A stretch of 64,000 bases of DNA from positions 372,001-436,000 of the forward strand of contig NZ_VDMN01000002.1 in assembly GCF_006335145.1 (NCBI RefSeq). Reading direction: 5' to 3'. The translations under genes and the position numbers were made by a program. Below the pieces are notes generated by a model. It saw only the letters and a program-made list of their open reading frames with translations, did no database searches and was not told where the DNA came from. The stretch is from Aliirhizobium smilacinae (GTDB lineage: Bacteria; Pseudomonadota; Alphaproteobacteria; Rhizobiales; Rhizobiaceae). Shown here piece by piece: positions 8,503 through 18,447 of the stretch; the stretch's first letter is position 1; every line of letters starts with the position of its first letter.

Positions 8503-9606
8503 TCACACCTTGAACAGCGACTTCAGCGTCGAGGGCTGGCTGCGGTGATATTGAGGAGCTGCGGAAACCTCTCCACCGAGAGCTGCAGCGGCGTGCCACG
8601 GCCAGCGCGGGTCATAGAGGATTGTACGGGCAAGCCCCACCAGATCGGCGTCACCCGTCGCGATGATCGCTTCAGCCTGGGCAGGTTCCGTGATCAGCCC
8701 GACAGCCACGACCGGCATCTTTACCGCGGCCTTGACTGCACGCGCGAAAGGCACCTGATAGCTGGGCGAGACCGCAATTTTCTGATCGATATGCAGGCCG
8801 CCGGTCGATACGTTGATGGCATCGCAACCGCGAAGCTCCAGGGCTTTCGCGAACTCGATCGTCTGGTTGATATCCCAGCCGCCATCATACCAGTCGGTTG
8901 CGGAAACACGAACCGTTACGGTCTTGTCGGCCGGGAAGGCAGCCCGCACCGCGTCGAAAACTTCGAGCGGGAAACGCATGCGATTCTCGAGGCTTCCACC
9001 ATACTCGTCAGTCCGCTGATTTGAGAGTGGCGACAGGAAGGAATGCAGGAGATAGCCATGCGCGGCATGGATCTGTACGGCGTCTATCCCGATACGCGCT
9101 GCACGGACGGCCGCCTGTGCGAAAGCATCTCGGATCGCCTCCATACGCTTGCGGGTAAGTTCCGTCGGTACCGTATCCGTAGATTTGAAGGGGATCGCAG
9201 ACGGGGCCTCGGTCTGCCACCCGTCCTTGCGGTCGGCCGCAATCTGCGCGGCACCGCGCCACGGCAGATCCGAAGACGCCTTCCGACCGGCATGGGCGAG
9301 CTGTACGGCAATGGGAATATTCGACCACTTGCGGATACCATCCAGCGTCCGGCGCATAGCGGCCTCTGTCGCGTCGTTATAGAGCCCGACATCTGCGTAG
9401 CTGATGCGACCCTCGGAAACGACCGCTGTCGCCTCGATTGTCAGCAAGCCGGCACCGGAAAGGGCGAGCTGCCCCAGATGGATCAGGTGCCAGTCCGTCA
9501 TGCAACCGTCGACGGCGGAATAGGTGCACATCGGAGCGATCGTGATACGGTTCTCGAGATCGAGGTTGCGGATCTTGAACGGCGTGAAAAGCTGCGGCTG
9601 GGGCAT
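8503..9606 (-). CDS. Old yellow enzyme family NADH:flavin oxidoreductase (YqjM/XenA type)
   Basis: A 367-residue FMN-dependent ene-reductase. PMCTYSA near the N-terminus carries the cysteine typical of the YqjM/XenA (thermophilic-like) class. Further family marks are QLAHAGRKAS, HAAHGYLLHSFLSPLSN with NQRTDEYGGSLENR, and the FMN phosphate region VGLARTILYDPRWPWHAA. Such enzymes reduce electrophilic C=C bonds (enones, quinones, nitro compounds). I favour the ATG at 9606 (MPQPQLF) because the fold starts here; longer in-frame starts at 9627 and 9708 would add a non-homologous tail. It is divergent from an ArsR-type regulator and probably controlled by it. Confidence 0.9.
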   Translation of the reverse strand: MPQPQLFTPFKIRNLDLENRITIAPMCTYSAVDGCMTDWHLIHLGQLALSGAGLLTIEATAVVSEGRISYADVGLYNDATEAAMRRTLDGIRKWSNIPIAVQLAHAGRKASSDLPWRGAAQIAADRKDGWQTEAPSAIPFKSTDTVPTELTRKRMEAIRDAFAQAAVRAARIGIDAVQIHAAHGYLLHSFLSPLSNQRTDEYGGSLENRMRFPLEVFDAVRAAFPADKTVTVRVSATDWYDGGWDINQTIEFAKALELRGCDAINVSTGGLHIDQKIAVSPSYQVPFARAVKAAVKMPVVAVGLITEPAQAEAIIATGDADLVGLARTILYDPRWPWHAAAALGGEVSAAPQYHRSQPSTLKSLFKV

Positions 9607-9719
9607 TTGACTTACTCTTAGCATGACGAGTTTGACGTTCTTATCCCGACGGCCCGAAAAGGGACGCCAGGGACGACGTACGATCTTGACCGGTACCATC
9701 AATCTCACAGAGACATATT

Positions 9720-9739
9720 GGTATGGTGAAATCCATACC
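9720..9739. promoter_or_regulatory. Inverted repeat GGTATG-n8-CATACC, candidate ArsR operator
   Basis: A perfect 6-bp inverted repeat with an 8-base spacer lies between the divergent ene-reductase and ArsR genes. The half-site GGTA recurs in the next repeat (9751-9774), supporting a regulator-binding array. Confidence 0.5.
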
Positions 9740-9750
9740 TAATCCTCCTC

Positions 9751-9789
9751 AAGGTATGCGTCAAGTCGTACCTTATGCTTGCGCATAAG
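9751..9789. promoter_or_regulatory. Second AAGGTA-n12-TACCTT repeat and CTTATGC/GCATAAG stem before arsR
   Basis: AAGGTA (9751-9756) and TACCTT (9769-9774) form an inverted repeat. Overlapping it, CTTATGC-TTGC-GCATAAG (9772-9789) is a perfect 7-bp stem. Both lie 25-60 bases upstream of the ArsR start, where its promoter should be, so they are plausible autoregulatory sites. Confidence 0.45.
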
Positions 9790-9813
9790 CGTCCTTCCCG
9801 GTAGAATCAGCCC

Positions 9814-10173
9814 ATGCCAGATCTGCTTCCCCAGCCTGCAAGGGATGAGATCGACCTCAGTGTCGTTTTTTCCACACTGTCCGATCCTCTCCGGCGCACC
9901 GCAATTGCCATTCTGGCAACACTTCCCGAATGCACGGAGCGCAACTGCGTTTCATTCGGCTTTCCGGTCGCGAAAGCGTCCCTCACCCATCATTTCAAGG
10001 TTCTCCGCGAAGCGGGCCTTATAAGCCAGATCGACTATGGAAATCGGCGTGCTTCATCGCTTCGAAAGAACGACATCGAGGCCCGGTTTCCAGGTCTTCT
10101 TGCCATGCTGGTGGAAGAACTGGAGCGAGATGGTGGTGCCGAAAAGGCCGTGGCCTCGGTGGTCCGACGCTGA
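9814..10173 (+). CDS. ArsR-family winged-helix transcriptional regulator
   Basis: A 119-residue protein with one winged-helix domain. FSTLSDPLRRTAIAIL is the typical ArsR/SmtB opening, and the recognition helix region is VAKASLTHHFKVLREAGLIS followed by the wing (YGNRRASSLRKNDIEARFPG). No ELCVCDL metal-site motif is present, so it is not an obvious metal sensor. It is divergent from the ene-reductase gene with a shared upstream region full of GGTAT inverted repeats, so it likely controls that gene and itself in response to an electrophile or oxidant. The ligand is inference. Confidence 0.85.
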   Translation: MPDLLPQPARDEIDLSVVFSTLSDPLRRTAIAILATLPECTERNCVSFGFPVAKASLTHHFKVLREAGLISQIDYGNRRASSLRKNDIEARFPGLLAMLVEELERDGGAEKAVASVVRR

Positions 10174-10259
10174 GCACAACACTTGGAGCCAAAGACAAGG
10201 CGGGGCCTTCCGGTCAGGCAATTGACGGGATCAAACACCTACGGCGTGGTCAGTGACCG

Positions 10260-13200
10260 TTACTCCGTCCCTAGATAACCTCCGGCCGTCGGCGTCACCA
10301 CGGTCACCGCTTCGCCAGCCTCGATCAGCGTCTGGGCGCAGCCGGCCAGTTCCTCCACCGAACCGTCGAGACGGCGCACAGTGGTCAGGCCAAGCTCACC
10401 CTCGCCACCGCCGGCAAGCCCGTGCGGCCGGATCGTCCGGTGCGACGACAGGATGGCGCAATCCATCGTTTCGAGGAAGCGGATCGTCCGCTTCGTCCCG
10501 TCGCCAGATGGAAACGCACCCTTGCCACCGGAATTCTCGCGGATATGGAAATCCTCCAGCAGGACCGGATAGCGGGTCTCCAGGATTTCCGGGTCGGTGA
10601 GCCGTGAATTGGTCATGTGCACATGCACCGCATCCGTGCCGGCAAAACCGGTGCCGTCGTTAAACTGCCCGGCCGGAGACCCGGAGCACAACGTCTCGTA
10701 ATACTGGTAGGTCGCGTTGCCGAAGGTGAGATTGTTCATCGTCCCCTGGCTCGCGGCAATCGCCCCCAAAGCACCGAACAGCGCATTGGTAACGTGCTGC
10801 GAGGTCTCCACATTGCCGGCTACGACCGCTGCCGGATATTGCGGCTTCAGCATCGAGCCGTCCGGCACGATGATCCTGATCGGCTTGAGGCAGCCGGCAT
10901 TCATCGGGATCGAGCTTTCCACCATCACCCGGAAGACATAAAGAACCGCCGCCCGCGTGACCGGTTCCGGCGCATTGAAATTGTTCGTTTTCTGCTCGCT
11001 GGTGCCGGTGAAATCGACGGTCGCCTCGCGCCTTTCCCGGTCGATCGAAATCTTCACCTGGATCGTGCTGCCTTGGTCGGTAGCATAGGAAAATTCCGCG
11101 TCGCTCAACTTTTCCAGCACCCGGCGGACACTTTCCTCCGCATTGTCCTGCACATGGCCCATATAGGCCTGCACCACATCCAGCCCGAATTGCGCGATCA
11201 TCTTGCGCATTTCATGCACGCCCTTTTCGTTGGCGGCGATCTGGGCACGAAGATCGGCAACATTTTGGGCGACGTTGCGGGCGGGGTATGGATGATCGGA
11301 AAGCAGTTTCGTGATGCTACCCTCATTGAATCTTCCACGATCGACGAGCAGAACGTTGTCGAACAGCACGCCTTCCTCGTCAACGGTGGTCGCAAGCGGC
11401 GTCATCGACCCCGGAGCCGTGCCGCCGACATCGGCGTGATGACCGCGAGAGGCGACGTAAAACAGAATTTTTTCGCCGACCTCATCAAAGACCGGCGTCA
11501 CGACGGTGATATCCGGTAGATGCGTGCCGCCATTATAGGGCGCGTTGAGCGCGAACACATCGCCGGGGCGGATCTTGCCATGGTTCTGCGAAATGATGCT
11601 TTCGACCGAACGGTCCATCGAGCCGAGATGCACCGGCATATGCGGAGCATTGGCAACAAGCGCGCCGTTCTCATCGAACACGGCGCAGGAGAAGTCGAGC
11701 CGTTCCTTGATGTTGACCGAGGACGCCGTATTCTGCAGCGTCACGCCCATCTGCTCGGCGATCGACATGAACAGGTTGTTGAACACTTCGAGCAGAACCG
11801 GATCGGCATGCGTGCCGACGGCACCGGCGCGGGAGAGTTCCGCTACGCGCTTCAGAACCACATGGTTCAGCTTTGTAATTTCGAAGGCCCAGCCATCTTC
11901 GATGACAATCGTCTGGTGCGGTTCTACGATCAGGCAGGGGCCGGTGGCGCGCGCACCGGGTGCAATCTCTGCGCGGCGATAGATCGGAGCGTCGCGCCAT
12001 GCGCCGCCTGAGAAAAATTTCGTCGCGTCGCTGGATGCAGGAGCCGCCATGTCGAGTGAAAATTCCGGCTCGAAGGAATCCGCACCCCCACCGATCGCCT
12101 CGACTTCATAAGCCTCGAAAATGATCTCGCGTTTCTCGAAGATGAAACCGAACTGCTTTTTATGTGCGGCCTCGAAAGCGGCGCTCATCTCGGCCACGTC
12201 GGAAATGTGTATGGATAAGGTCGTGTCCGTGCCCTGATAGCGAAGATGGGCACGGTGCAGCACTTGCGTATCCGTTTCGGCAACCCCCTGGCTTTTCACT
12301 TCGGTGAGAACTGCAGCGGTCAGCTCGTCGCGAACCGGGCCAAGCGAAGCGAGCGCTGCAGCAAGAGCTTGCGAAACCGTGCGCTGACGGGTGGCGCGAA
12401 TATCGGCAAGTCCCATGCCATAGGCCGAAAGAATGCCGGAGAACGGGTGGATCAGAACCGTCGAAATTCCGAGTGCATCCGCTGTCAGGCAGGCGTGCTG
12501 GCCACCGGCGCCGCCGAAGCAGGTCAACGCATAATGGGTAACGTCGTAACCCCGCTGGACGCTGATCTTCTTTACCGCATTGGCCATATTCTCCACCGCG
12601 ATGGCAAGAAAGCCATCGGCCACCTGTTCCGGCGTGCGACCATCACCGACCACCTTCGCCATCTCCTCGAAGGCAATCCGCACCGCATCCGCATCCAGCG
12701 GCTCATCGCGATTAGGCCCAAAGATTTTCGGGAAGAGATCGGGCGACAGCTTGCCGAGCATGACATTGGCATCCGTAACCGTCAGCGGCCCGCCACGGCG
12801 ATAGGCCTTCGGGCCGGGATTGGCGCCGGCTGAATCAGGGCCGGCACGAAAACGGCCGTTCTCGAAATGCAGTATCGAGCCCCCGCCGGCCGCAACCGTA
12901 TGGATCGACATCATCGGCGCACGCATGCGAACGCCGGCCACTTCTGTTTCGAATGAGCGTTCCAGCTCCCCGTCATAGTGGGAAACGTCGGTGGACGTGC
13001 CCCCCATATCGAAACCGACGATCCTGTCGAAACCGGCAAGCCGTGAGGTTTCCACCGCGCCGACCACGCCGCCGGCCGGACCGGAAAGGATCGCATCCTT
13101 GCCCTGGAACAGCCGCGCTGCCGTGAGGCCGCCGGAAGATTGCATGAACATCACCTGCGGGCCGCTATCACCGGTGCCGTTGGCGTCCGCTCCCAGCTCG

Positions 13201-13898
13201 TCCGCCACCTGCTCCACATAACGGCGCAGGATCGGCGAAAGATAGGCGTCGACGACCGTTGTGTCACCGCGACCGACAAGCTTGATCAGCGGCGAAACCT
13301 CGTGGCTGACGGAGATCTGGGAAAAGCCGATCTCGCCGGCTATGCGGGCAACGAGCCGTTCATGAGCCGGGTAACGATAGGCATGCATGAAAACAATAGC
13401 GATGGCGCGGGTGCCGGCATCAAACTGTGCCTGCAGATCGGTGCGAACGGCGGTTTCATCCGGCACCGCCTCGATCGTGCCATCGGCACGGACGCGCTCG
13501 TCAACCTCGACCACTACGCTGTAGAGCAACTCGGGCTTGACGATCTTCTTGGCAAAGATGTCGGCTCGGGCCTGATAACCGATCGCCAGAGCGTCGCGAA
13601 AACCGCGTGTGGTGACCAGTAGCGTCTTTTCGCCCTTGCGCTCCAGAAGCGCATTGGTGGCGACCGTCGTTCCCATCTTCACCGCGCCGATCAGGCCGGA
13701 CGGAATGGTATCCCCGGTGGAGACACCGAGAAGTTCGCGAACGCCGTGCACCGCGGCGTCCCGATAAGCCCCTGGATTTTCAGAGAGAAGTTTGTGCGCA
13801 ACCAATGATCCGTCCGGCCTGCGGCCAACGATATCGGTAAACGTGCCGCCGCGATCGATCCAGAAATCCCATTTCGCGCCGAATACGTTGCCGGTCAT
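10260..13898 (-). CDS. ATP-dependent 5-oxoprolinase, fused HyuA-HyuB type
   Basis: A 1212-residue protein. Residues 1 to about 690 are the HyuA-like ATPase half ([18 protein letters not shown] at the N-terminus, [40 protein letters not shown]). The rest is the HyuB-like half ([56 protein letters not shown]). Length and order match the single-chain eukaryote-type 5-oxoprolinase, which converts 5-oxo-L-proline and ATP to glutamate, rather than the separate-subunit hydantoinases; a related hydantoinase activity cannot be excluded. I chose ATG 13898, preceded by GAGGGGCGGAG. It is divergent from a TRAP importer that would bring in the substrate. Confidence 0.85.
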   Translation of the reverse strand: MTGNVFGAKWDFWIDRGGTFTDIVGRRPDGSLVAHKLLSENPGAYRDAAVHGVRELLGVSTGDTIPSGLIGAVKMGTTVATNALLERKGEKTLLVTTRGFRDALAIGYQARADIFAKKIVKPELLYSVVVEVDERVRADGTIEAVPDETAVRTDLQAQFDAGTRAIAIVFMHAYRYPAHERLVARIAGEIGFSQISVSHEVSPLIKLVGRGDTTVVDAYLSPILRRYVEQVADELGADANGTGDSGPQVMFMQSSGGLTAARLFQGKDAILSGPAGGVVGAVETSRLAGFDRIVGFDMGGTSTDVSHYDGELERSFETEVAGVRMRAPMMSIHTVAAGGGSILHFENGRFRAGPDSAGANPGPKAYRRGGPLTVTDANVMLGKLSPDLFPKIFGPNRDEPLDADAVRIAFEEMAKVVGDGRTPEQVADGFLAIAVENMANAVKKISVQRGYDVTHYALTCFGGAGGQHACLTADALGISTVLIHPFSGILSAYGMGLADIRATRQRTVSQALAAALASLGPVRDELTAAVLTEVKSQGVAETDTQVLHRAHLRYQGTDTTLSIHISDVAEMSAAFEAAHKKQFGFIFEKREIIFEAYEVEAIGGGADSFEPEFSLDMAAPASSDATKFFSGGAWRDAPIYRRAEIAPGARATGPCLIVEPHQTIVIEDGWAFEITKLNHVVLKRVAELSRAGAVGTHADPVLLEVFNNLFMSIAEQMGVTLQNTASSVNIKERLDFSCAVFDENGALVANAPHMPVHLGSMDRSVESIISQNHGKIRPGDVFALNAPYNGGTHLPDITVVTPVFDEVGEKILFYVASRGHHADVGGTAPGSMTPLATTVDEEGVLFDNVLLVDRGRFNEGSITKLLSDHPYPARNVAQNVADLRAQIAANEKGVHEMRKMIAQFGLDVVQAYMGHVQDNAEESVRRVLEKLSDAEFSYATDQGSTIQVKISIDRERREATVDFTGTSEQKTNNFNAPEPVTRAAVLYVFRVMVESSIPMNAGCLKPIRIIVPDGSMLKPQYPAAVVAGNVETSQHVTNALFGALGAIAASQGTMNNLTFGNATYQYYETLCSGSPAGQFNDGTGFAGTDAVHVHMTNSRLTDPEILETRYPVLLEDFHIRENSGGKGAFPSGDGTKRTIRFLETMDCAILSSHRTIRPHGLAGGGEGELGLTTVRRLDGSVEELAGCAQTLIEAGEAVTVVTPTAGGYLGTE

Positions 13899-13953
13899 CT
13901 CCGCCCCTCTGAAAGCTGCGTCCGACCTAACGAAAACAGTTCGTCGACAAAAC

Positions 13954-13971
13954 GTCAATGATTGATTGACA
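13954..13971. promoter_or_regulatory. GTCAAT-n5-ATTGAC palindrome between oxoprolinase and TRAP genes
   Basis: A perfect 6-bp inverted repeat lies in the divergent region. Each arm contains TTGAC, so the site can be read as two back-to-back -35 elements: TTGACA (13966-13971) toward the TRAP genes and TTGACG toward the oxoprolinase. A regulator bound here, for example the MarR protein at 17059, would control both directions; this is inference. Confidence 0.45.
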
Positions 13972-14096
13972 GCAAAATGCCTATTGCTGCATCATGCCTA
14001 TCGAACGGGCAAAAGGCCTCAAAGAGCCTCGCTCGCAACGGCAACCGAGGGGAAGCCACATGAGCGATTTCCGCATTTTCGAGCGGAGGACATCCC

Positions 14097-14681
14097 ATGT
14101 CCGCCGCTGATCCGCACCACAGCATTTTTCCCGAATGGCTCCGCAAGGGGCTGGACGGACTTTATCTCCTCTCCGGCTGGGCGGCCGGGCTTTTCCTCAT
14201 TTCGATCTTTGTCATCATGCTGGCACTTTCCGCCGGCCGGCCTCTCGGTATCGACGTGCCGGCCGGTGACGACTTCGCCTCCTGGGCCATGGCGGCATCC
14301 GCCTTTCTGGGCCTTGCGCACACTTTCCGCTCCGGAGAGATGATCCGCGTCGGCCTGCTCGTCGAACGATTGACCGGCAGGACCCGTCAGCTCTTCGAAA
14401 TCCTGGCCCTGCTGATCGGATCTACCGCGGCGGTCTATTTCGCCTGGTATGCGTTCGACATGAACCGCACTTCCTGGGAATTCAACGACCTCGCCCAGGG
14501 CGTCATCGCCATGCCGCTATGGATCCCGCAGATCGGCTTTTCCGGCGGGCTGATCATCCTTGCTATCGCCATGGTCGACGAGCTTGTGCATGTGCTGTTT
14601 GGCGGCCTCCCCCGCTACGAAAAGCCGGCACCGGACACGCCTGAAGAAGCCATCGAACGCGCCATACAGAGCGGGGCCTGA
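14097..14681 (+). CDS. TRAP transporter small permease (DctQ family)
   Basis: A 194-residue inner-membrane protein with four hydrophobic segments (about residues 20-45, 60-80, 95-120 and 140-165), the DctQ layout. The FRSGEMIRVGLLVERL loop after the second helix is the usual family signature region. It forms the membrane part of a sodium-driven tripartite importer with the large permease that starts five bases after its stop and the binding protein further on. Its partner enzyme, divergently encoded, is a 5-oxoprolinase, so pyroglutamate or a related cyclic amino acid is the likely cargo. Confidence 0.9.
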   Translation: MSAADPHHSIFPEWLRKGLDGLYLLSGWAAGLFLISIFVIMLALSAGRPLGIDVPAGDDFASWAMAASAFLGLAHTFRSGEMIRVGLLVERLTGRTRQLFEILALLIGSTAAVYFAWYAFDMNRTSWEFNDLAQGVIAMPLWIPQIGFSGGLIILAIAMVDELVHVLFGGLPRYEKPAPDTPEEAIERAIQSGA

Positions 14682-14685
14682 TCTT

Positions 14686-15999
14686 ATGGGTACAGTCGAA
14701 CTCGTTGAAATTTCGGGCATCATCCTGGTTGCCCTTCTGGCGCTGCTGGCAAGCGGCGTGTGGATCGGTTTCTCCCTTTTGATCTGCGGCTTCATCGCCA
14801 TGCTGTTCATGCCGGGTATCCCGATCGGTGCCGTGCTCGCCACCAACTCCTGGAGCAACGGCGCTTCGTGGTCACTCGCGGCTCTGCCGCTGTTCGTCTG
14901 GATGGGCGAAATCCTGTTCAGGACAAAACTGTCCGAAGAGATGTTCCGGGGCCTTGCTCCGTGGCTCGGCTGGCTTCCGGGCCGCCTCATGCATGTCAAC
15001 GTCTTGGGTTGCGGCCTTTTTGGCTCGATCTCCGGCTCTTCGGCCGCGACGACGGCGATGATCGCCAAGATTGCCCTGCCGGAATTGAAGAAGCGTGGTT
15101 ATGACGAAATGGTCAGCCTCGGTTCGCTTGCCGGCGCAGGCACACTCGGCATTCTCATTCCGCCATCGATCACCATGGTGGTGTATGCGGTGGCCGCCAA
15201 TGTCTCGATCATCCAGATTTTTCTCGCCGGCTTTCTGCCGAGCCTGATCGTGATGGTTCTTTATTGCGGCTATATCGCTGTCTGGTCGCTGCTCAACCCG
15301 GACAAGACGCCGCCGGCACCGCCGAAGATGAGCTTCAAGGAAAAGCTGAAGGAATCGGCCAATCTCATCCCCGTCTCGCTGCTGATCATCCTCGTTTTCG
15401 CGACGCTGTTGCTCGGCTGGGCGACGGCCACGGAATGCGCCGCCTGGGGCGTGCTCGGTTCGCTCGGCATCGCGGCATGGTCGCGGTCTCTGACCTGGAA
15501 ATCCTTCTGGGACAGCGTGATGGGGGCAACCCGTCTGACCTGCATGATCATGCTGATCCTCACCGGTGCCGGCTTCATGTCGATTGCCATGGGCTATACG
15601 GGTATTCCGAACGCACTCGCCGCTTGGGTGGACAGCTTCAACCTGAGCCCATTCGCGCTGATCGCGGTCCTGACCGTCATGTACATCCTGCTTGGCGCCG
15701 CACTCGACGGCCTGTCGATGATCGTGCTGACGACCGTCGTCGTCCTGCCGATGATCCAGCAGGCCGGTTTCGACCTTGTCTGGTTCGGTATCTTCCTCGT
15801 GCTGATCGTCGAGATGGCCGAGGTCTCGCCGCCGGTCGGCTTCAACCTCTTCGTCCTGCAGACGATGAGCGGGCGTGACAGCCTGACGGTGGCGAAGGCC
15901 TCGCTGCCGTTCTTCTTCCTGCTTGTGGCGACAGTCGCCATCATCACGGTTTTCCCGGATATCGTGATGGTACTGCCGAGAATGGCGTTTCCGGGATAA
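14686..15999 (+). CDS. TRAP transporter large permease (DctM family)
   Basis: A 437-residue polytopic membrane protein, the transport channel of the tripartite importer. The DctM hallmarks FGSISGSSAATTAMIAK, LGILIPPSITMVVYA, GAALDGLSMIVLTTVVVLP and VAEVSPPVGFNLFVLQTM-like (EMAEVSPPVGFNLFVLQ) are present. The frame is open further upstream, but the ATG at 14686, five bases after the small-permease stop, gives the normal family length. The gene is translationally close to the binding-protein gene 23 bases downstream, so the three TRAP genes form one operon. Confidence 0.92.
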   Translation: MGTVELVEISGIILVALLALLASGVWIGFSLLICGFIAMLFMPGIPIGAVLATNSWSNGASWSLAALPLFVWMGEILFRTKLSEEMFRGLAPWLGWLPGRLMHVNVLGCGLFGSISGSSAATTAMIAKIALPELKKRGYDEMVSLGSLAGAGTLGILIPPSITMVVYAVAANVSIIQIFLAGFLPSLIVMVLYCGYIAVWSLLNPDKTPPAPPKMSFKEKLKESANLIPVSLLIILVFATLLLGWATATECAAWGVLGSLGIAAWSRSLTWKSFWDSVMGATRLTCMIMLILTGAGFMSIAMGYTGIPNALAAWVDSFNLSPFALIAVLTVMYILLGAALDGLSMIVLTTVVVLPMIQQAGFDLVWFGIFLVLIVEMAEVSPPVGFNLFVLQTMSGRDSLTVAKASLPFFFLLVATVAIITVFPDIVMVLPRMAFPG

Positions 16000-16022
16000 C
16001 AAGAGAGAGGGAACTGAACACC

Positions 16023-17003
16023 ATGAACGTCACTGCAAAATTTGCGCGCTGGGGTCTTGCTGCCGCCACGCTCCTTGCAACCACCGCTCCGTCATTCGCG
16101 GCCAATTGGGTTCTGCCATCCGCTTATCCGCCGGCGAACTACCATGTCGAGAATCTCAACCAGTTCGCCAAGGATATCGATACGGCGACCAAGGGTGAGC
16201 TGAAGATCACCGTTCACCCGAACGCCTCGCTGTTCAAGGCGCCGGACATCAAGCGTGCCGTCCAAACCGGCCAAGCGCAGGTCGGCGAAGTTCTGCTGTC
16301 GCTGCACGAAAACGAAAACCCGGTCTTTGGCCTCGACGTGGTCCCCTTTCTGGCAACCAGCTTCGAACAGTCGAAGAAGCTTTACGCCGCTTCGAAGCCG
16401 GCAATAGAGCAGGCACTGGACAAGCAGGGACTGAAACTTCTCTACACGACCCCATGGCCGCCGCAGGGCATCTTCACCAAGAAGGACGTCAGCTCGGTTG
16501 CCGACCTCAAGGGCCTGAAGTGGCGCGCCTATAATGTCGGTACCTCGCGCATCGCCGAAATCGTCGGCGCCCAGCCAGTCACCGTCCAGGCGGCCGAACT
16601 GCCGCAGGCGCTGGCAACAGGCGTTGTCGATGGACTCATGACCTCGTCGGCCACCGGCGTCGATAGCAAAATTTGGGAATCGCTGACCCACTACTACGAT
16701 ACCCAGGCCTGGATCCCGAAGAACGCCATCTTCGTCAACAAGGCCGCCTTCGCCGCTCTCGACCCGGCCACCCAGAAAGCGGTGACGGATGCAGCCGCCG
16801 CGGCCGAAGCCCGGGGCTGGGCACTCGCTGCCGAAAAGACCGCGTCCTACATGGATACGCTCAAGAAGAACGGCATGCAGGTGCTTGAGCCGAGCGCCGA
16901 ACTGAAGAGCGGCCTCGCAGAGGTCGGTGCCAAGCTGACGGAAGACTGGTCGAAAAAGGCCGGTGCCGAAGGTCAGGCCATTCTCGACGCCTACAAGAAG
17001 TAA
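16023..17003 (+). CDS. TRAP transporter substrate-binding protein (DctP family)
   Basis: A 326-residue periplasmic protein with a Sec signal (about residues 1-26, ending APSFAA). The mature part has the DctP layout: GELKITVHPNASLF, ALDKQGLKLLYT, then LKGLKWRAYNVGTSRIAEIV with the ligand-carboxylate-binding Arg, and QALATGVVDGLMTSSATGVD. It delivers the substrate to the DctQM permeases encoded just upstream. From the neighbouring 5-oxoprolinase I infer pyroglutamate or a similar acid as ligand; other C4-carboxylate-like ligands remain possible. A rho-independent terminator follows. Confidence 0.9.
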   Translation: MNVTAKFARWGLAAATLLATTAPSFAANWVLPSAYPPANYHVENLNQFAKDIDTATKGELKITVHPNASLFKAPDIKRAVQTGQAQVGEVLLSLHENENPVFGLDVVPFLATSFEQSKKLYAASKPAIEQALDKQGLKLLYTTPWPPQGIFTKKDVSSVADLKGLKWRAYNVGTSRIAEIVGAQPVTVQAAELPQALATGVVDGLMTSSATGVDSKIWESLTHYYDTQAWIPKNAIFVNKAAFAALDPATQKAVTDAAAAAEARGWALAAEKTASYMDTLKKNGMQVLEPSAELKSGLAEVGAKLTEDWSKKAGAEGQAILDAYKK

Positions 17004-17010
17004 TCGAACG

Positions 17011-17043
17011 GCGCCGCGGCGATCACGCCGTGGCGCTTTTCTT
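17011..17043 (+). terminator. Rho-independent terminator after dctP
   Basis: GCGCCGCGGCG and CGCCGTGGCGC form an 11-bp stem (one G-U pair) with a 4-base loop, followed by TTTTCTT. It should end most TRAP-operon transcripts, letting a fraction continue into the MarR gene. Confidence 0.8.
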
Positions 17044-17058
17044 GAATAGGAGAGGAGC

Positions 17059-17595
17059 ATGTCACAAGAAAAAGAGCCTTTGGCAGAACATAGCCTTGGT
17101 CCGATCGTGTCATCGGAACATCTGGCAAGCGGCGCATTGCCCGCTCTGTCCGAGATCGAATTCGGCCTTGTTATGCTCAATCACGCCTTCAGCCGCTGGA
17201 TGGTTCGCTGCATGGCGGCGACCGGCGTGCCGGATCTGTCGCCGGTCGATATCCTCGTCCTGCACAATATCAACAGCCGCAACAAGCCGAAGACGCTTGC
17301 CGATATCGCCCTCGTATTGAACATCGAGGATACTCATGTCGTGACTTATGCGCTGAAAAAGCTCGAACGGCTGAAGCTGATCAAGTCCGGCCGACGCGGC
17401 AAGGAAAAGCTCGTCATGGTGACTGAGGCCGGTGCGGATGCGTGTGCCCGCTACAAGGCGACGCGTGAGAGCCTTCTGGTCAAGTCGGTCCTGTCGACCG
17501 AGGTTTCTACCGATAGCCTTTCACAGGTCGCAGCGAGGCTGCGCGCACTCTCTGGACATTATGACCAAGCCGCCCGCGCCGCGGCGTCGCTTTGA
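17059..17595 (+). CDS. MarR-like winged-helix transcriptional regulator
   Basis: A 178-residue protein. The winged helix sits near residues 55-125: LHNINSRNKPKTLADIALVL, then HVVTYALKKLERLKLIKSGR and a wing with GKEKLVMVTEAG. The layout is MarR-like, with flanking helices for dimerisation; it resembles the winged-helix proteins commonly found beside transporter operons in rhizobia. AGGAGAGGAG precedes the start. Position right after the TRAP genes suggests it controls them and the divergent 5-oxoprolinase, possibly through the palindrome at 13954; this is inference. Confidence 0.75.
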   Translation: MSQEKEPLAEHSLGPIVSSEHLASGALPALSEIEFGLVMLNHAFSRWMVRCMAATGVPDLSPVDILVLHNINSRNKPKTLADIALVLNIEDTHVVTYALKKLERLKLIKSGRRGKEKLVMVTEAGADACARYKATRESLLVKSVLSTEVSTDSLSQVAARLRALSGHYDQAARAAASL

Positions 17596-17673
17596 ATTCG
17601 GCCAATTATCGGAGGATTTGCCTACGTCAGGCAAAGCTGCTGTCACAGTAACTTCTGCTGCGGAATAGATTTC

Positions 17674-17704
17674 GGCCTGCCTCGCCAAATTAACGAGGCA
17701 GGCC
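17674..17704. terminator. Bidirectional hairpin between convergent genes
   Basis: GGCCTGCCTCG and CGAGGCAGGCC form a perfect 11-bp stem with a 9-base loop, exactly between the stop of the MarR gene and the stop of the convergent DUF992 gene. It is flanked by A/T-rich bases and probably serves both. Confidence 0.7.
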
Positions 17705-17714
17705 ACTTTATGGC

Positions 17715-18251
17715 TTACATATCAGCCGGAGACAGCGTTACCGACGTACCCGTGGCGGCAACGTTAAGGCCGAGCTGGCCTGTCACGCTGACCGTCTGGA
17801 GATGGATCGAACCGGAGGTACCGCCAACCAGAATGTTGGCGCCAATGCCGGCTCCAACCGTGGCTTCCGCGGTCGCGCCCTGATAGAGGCCGCCGAGCGA
17901 ACCATGGTGATAACCTGCAGTCGGCGCGAACACCGCCCAGATCAGTCGGCTACGTGTCGTAAAGCCGAGATCGACGCCCATCTTGCGGACAACGCCAGTG
18001 TAACGATCAAGCGGCTCGCTGCCCATGGTCGACTTGAAGACGCAATCTGCTTCCTTGGCAGAACCCAGGACATAACCGACGCCGCCACCGATGGAGCAAT
18101 CGAGATAGCCGATCCGAACACCGCCGCGCTGATCAGACTCCTGATAGGTCGGCACGGTATCGCGACGGCTGATGACGTCGGCTGCCGGAGCTGCCGTTGC
18201 AACAAATGCGACCGGAAGAGCGGCCAAAGCCGCGGCGATTGTCTTTTTCAT
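17715..18251 (-). CDS. DUF992 family secreted protein
   Basis: A 178-residue protein with a Sec signal (residues 1-23, cleavage after APAA). The mature part matches the alphaproteobacterial DUF992 pattern: GVRIGYLDCSIGGGVGYVLG, then DCVF, YTGVVRKMGVDLGFTTRSRL and alternating glycine-rich segments such as YQGATAEATVGAGIGANILV. The two cysteines in DCSI and DCVF are positioned for a disulfide. The family is thought to form a periplasmic or outer-membrane-associated beta-rich protein, but no function is established. It is monocistronic, with its own upstream region of about 200 bases. Confidence 0.85.
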   Translation of the reverse strand: MKKTIAAALAALPVAFVATAAPAADVISRRDTVPTYQESDQRGGVRIGYLDCSIGGGVGYVLGSAKEADCVFKSTMGSEPLDRYTGVVRKMGVDLGFTTRSRLIWAVFAPTAGYHHGSLGGLYQGATAEATVGAGIGANILVGGTSGSIHLQTVSVTGQLGLNVAATGTSVTLSPADM

Positions 18252-18447
18252 CCCTGTACTCCTTATAATATTATGTTCATCCGTTCGGGTGCGGATGGTT
18301 CACAGCGTTGACTAACGCATGTGGCAGAAGAATGATCCAAAATTACGGGAACACGAATTATCTCGCTTTGCGGGTCAACGTGACCAGGCGTTTAAGCGCT
18401 CATCCGAGCGGCGTTGGCGCGACCGTTTATATGTATTCCGGTGCAGC

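Noticed and set aside
10617..12011. Two consecutive plus-strand open frames of 300 and 163 codons
   Set aside because: Both lie opposite the 5-oxoprolinase gene, which is full length and rich in family motifs.
14872..16002. Minus-strand open frame of 376 codons
   Set aside because: Antisense to the TRAP large permease. Its His/Arg/Asp-rich translation is typical of the complement of a membrane-protein gene.
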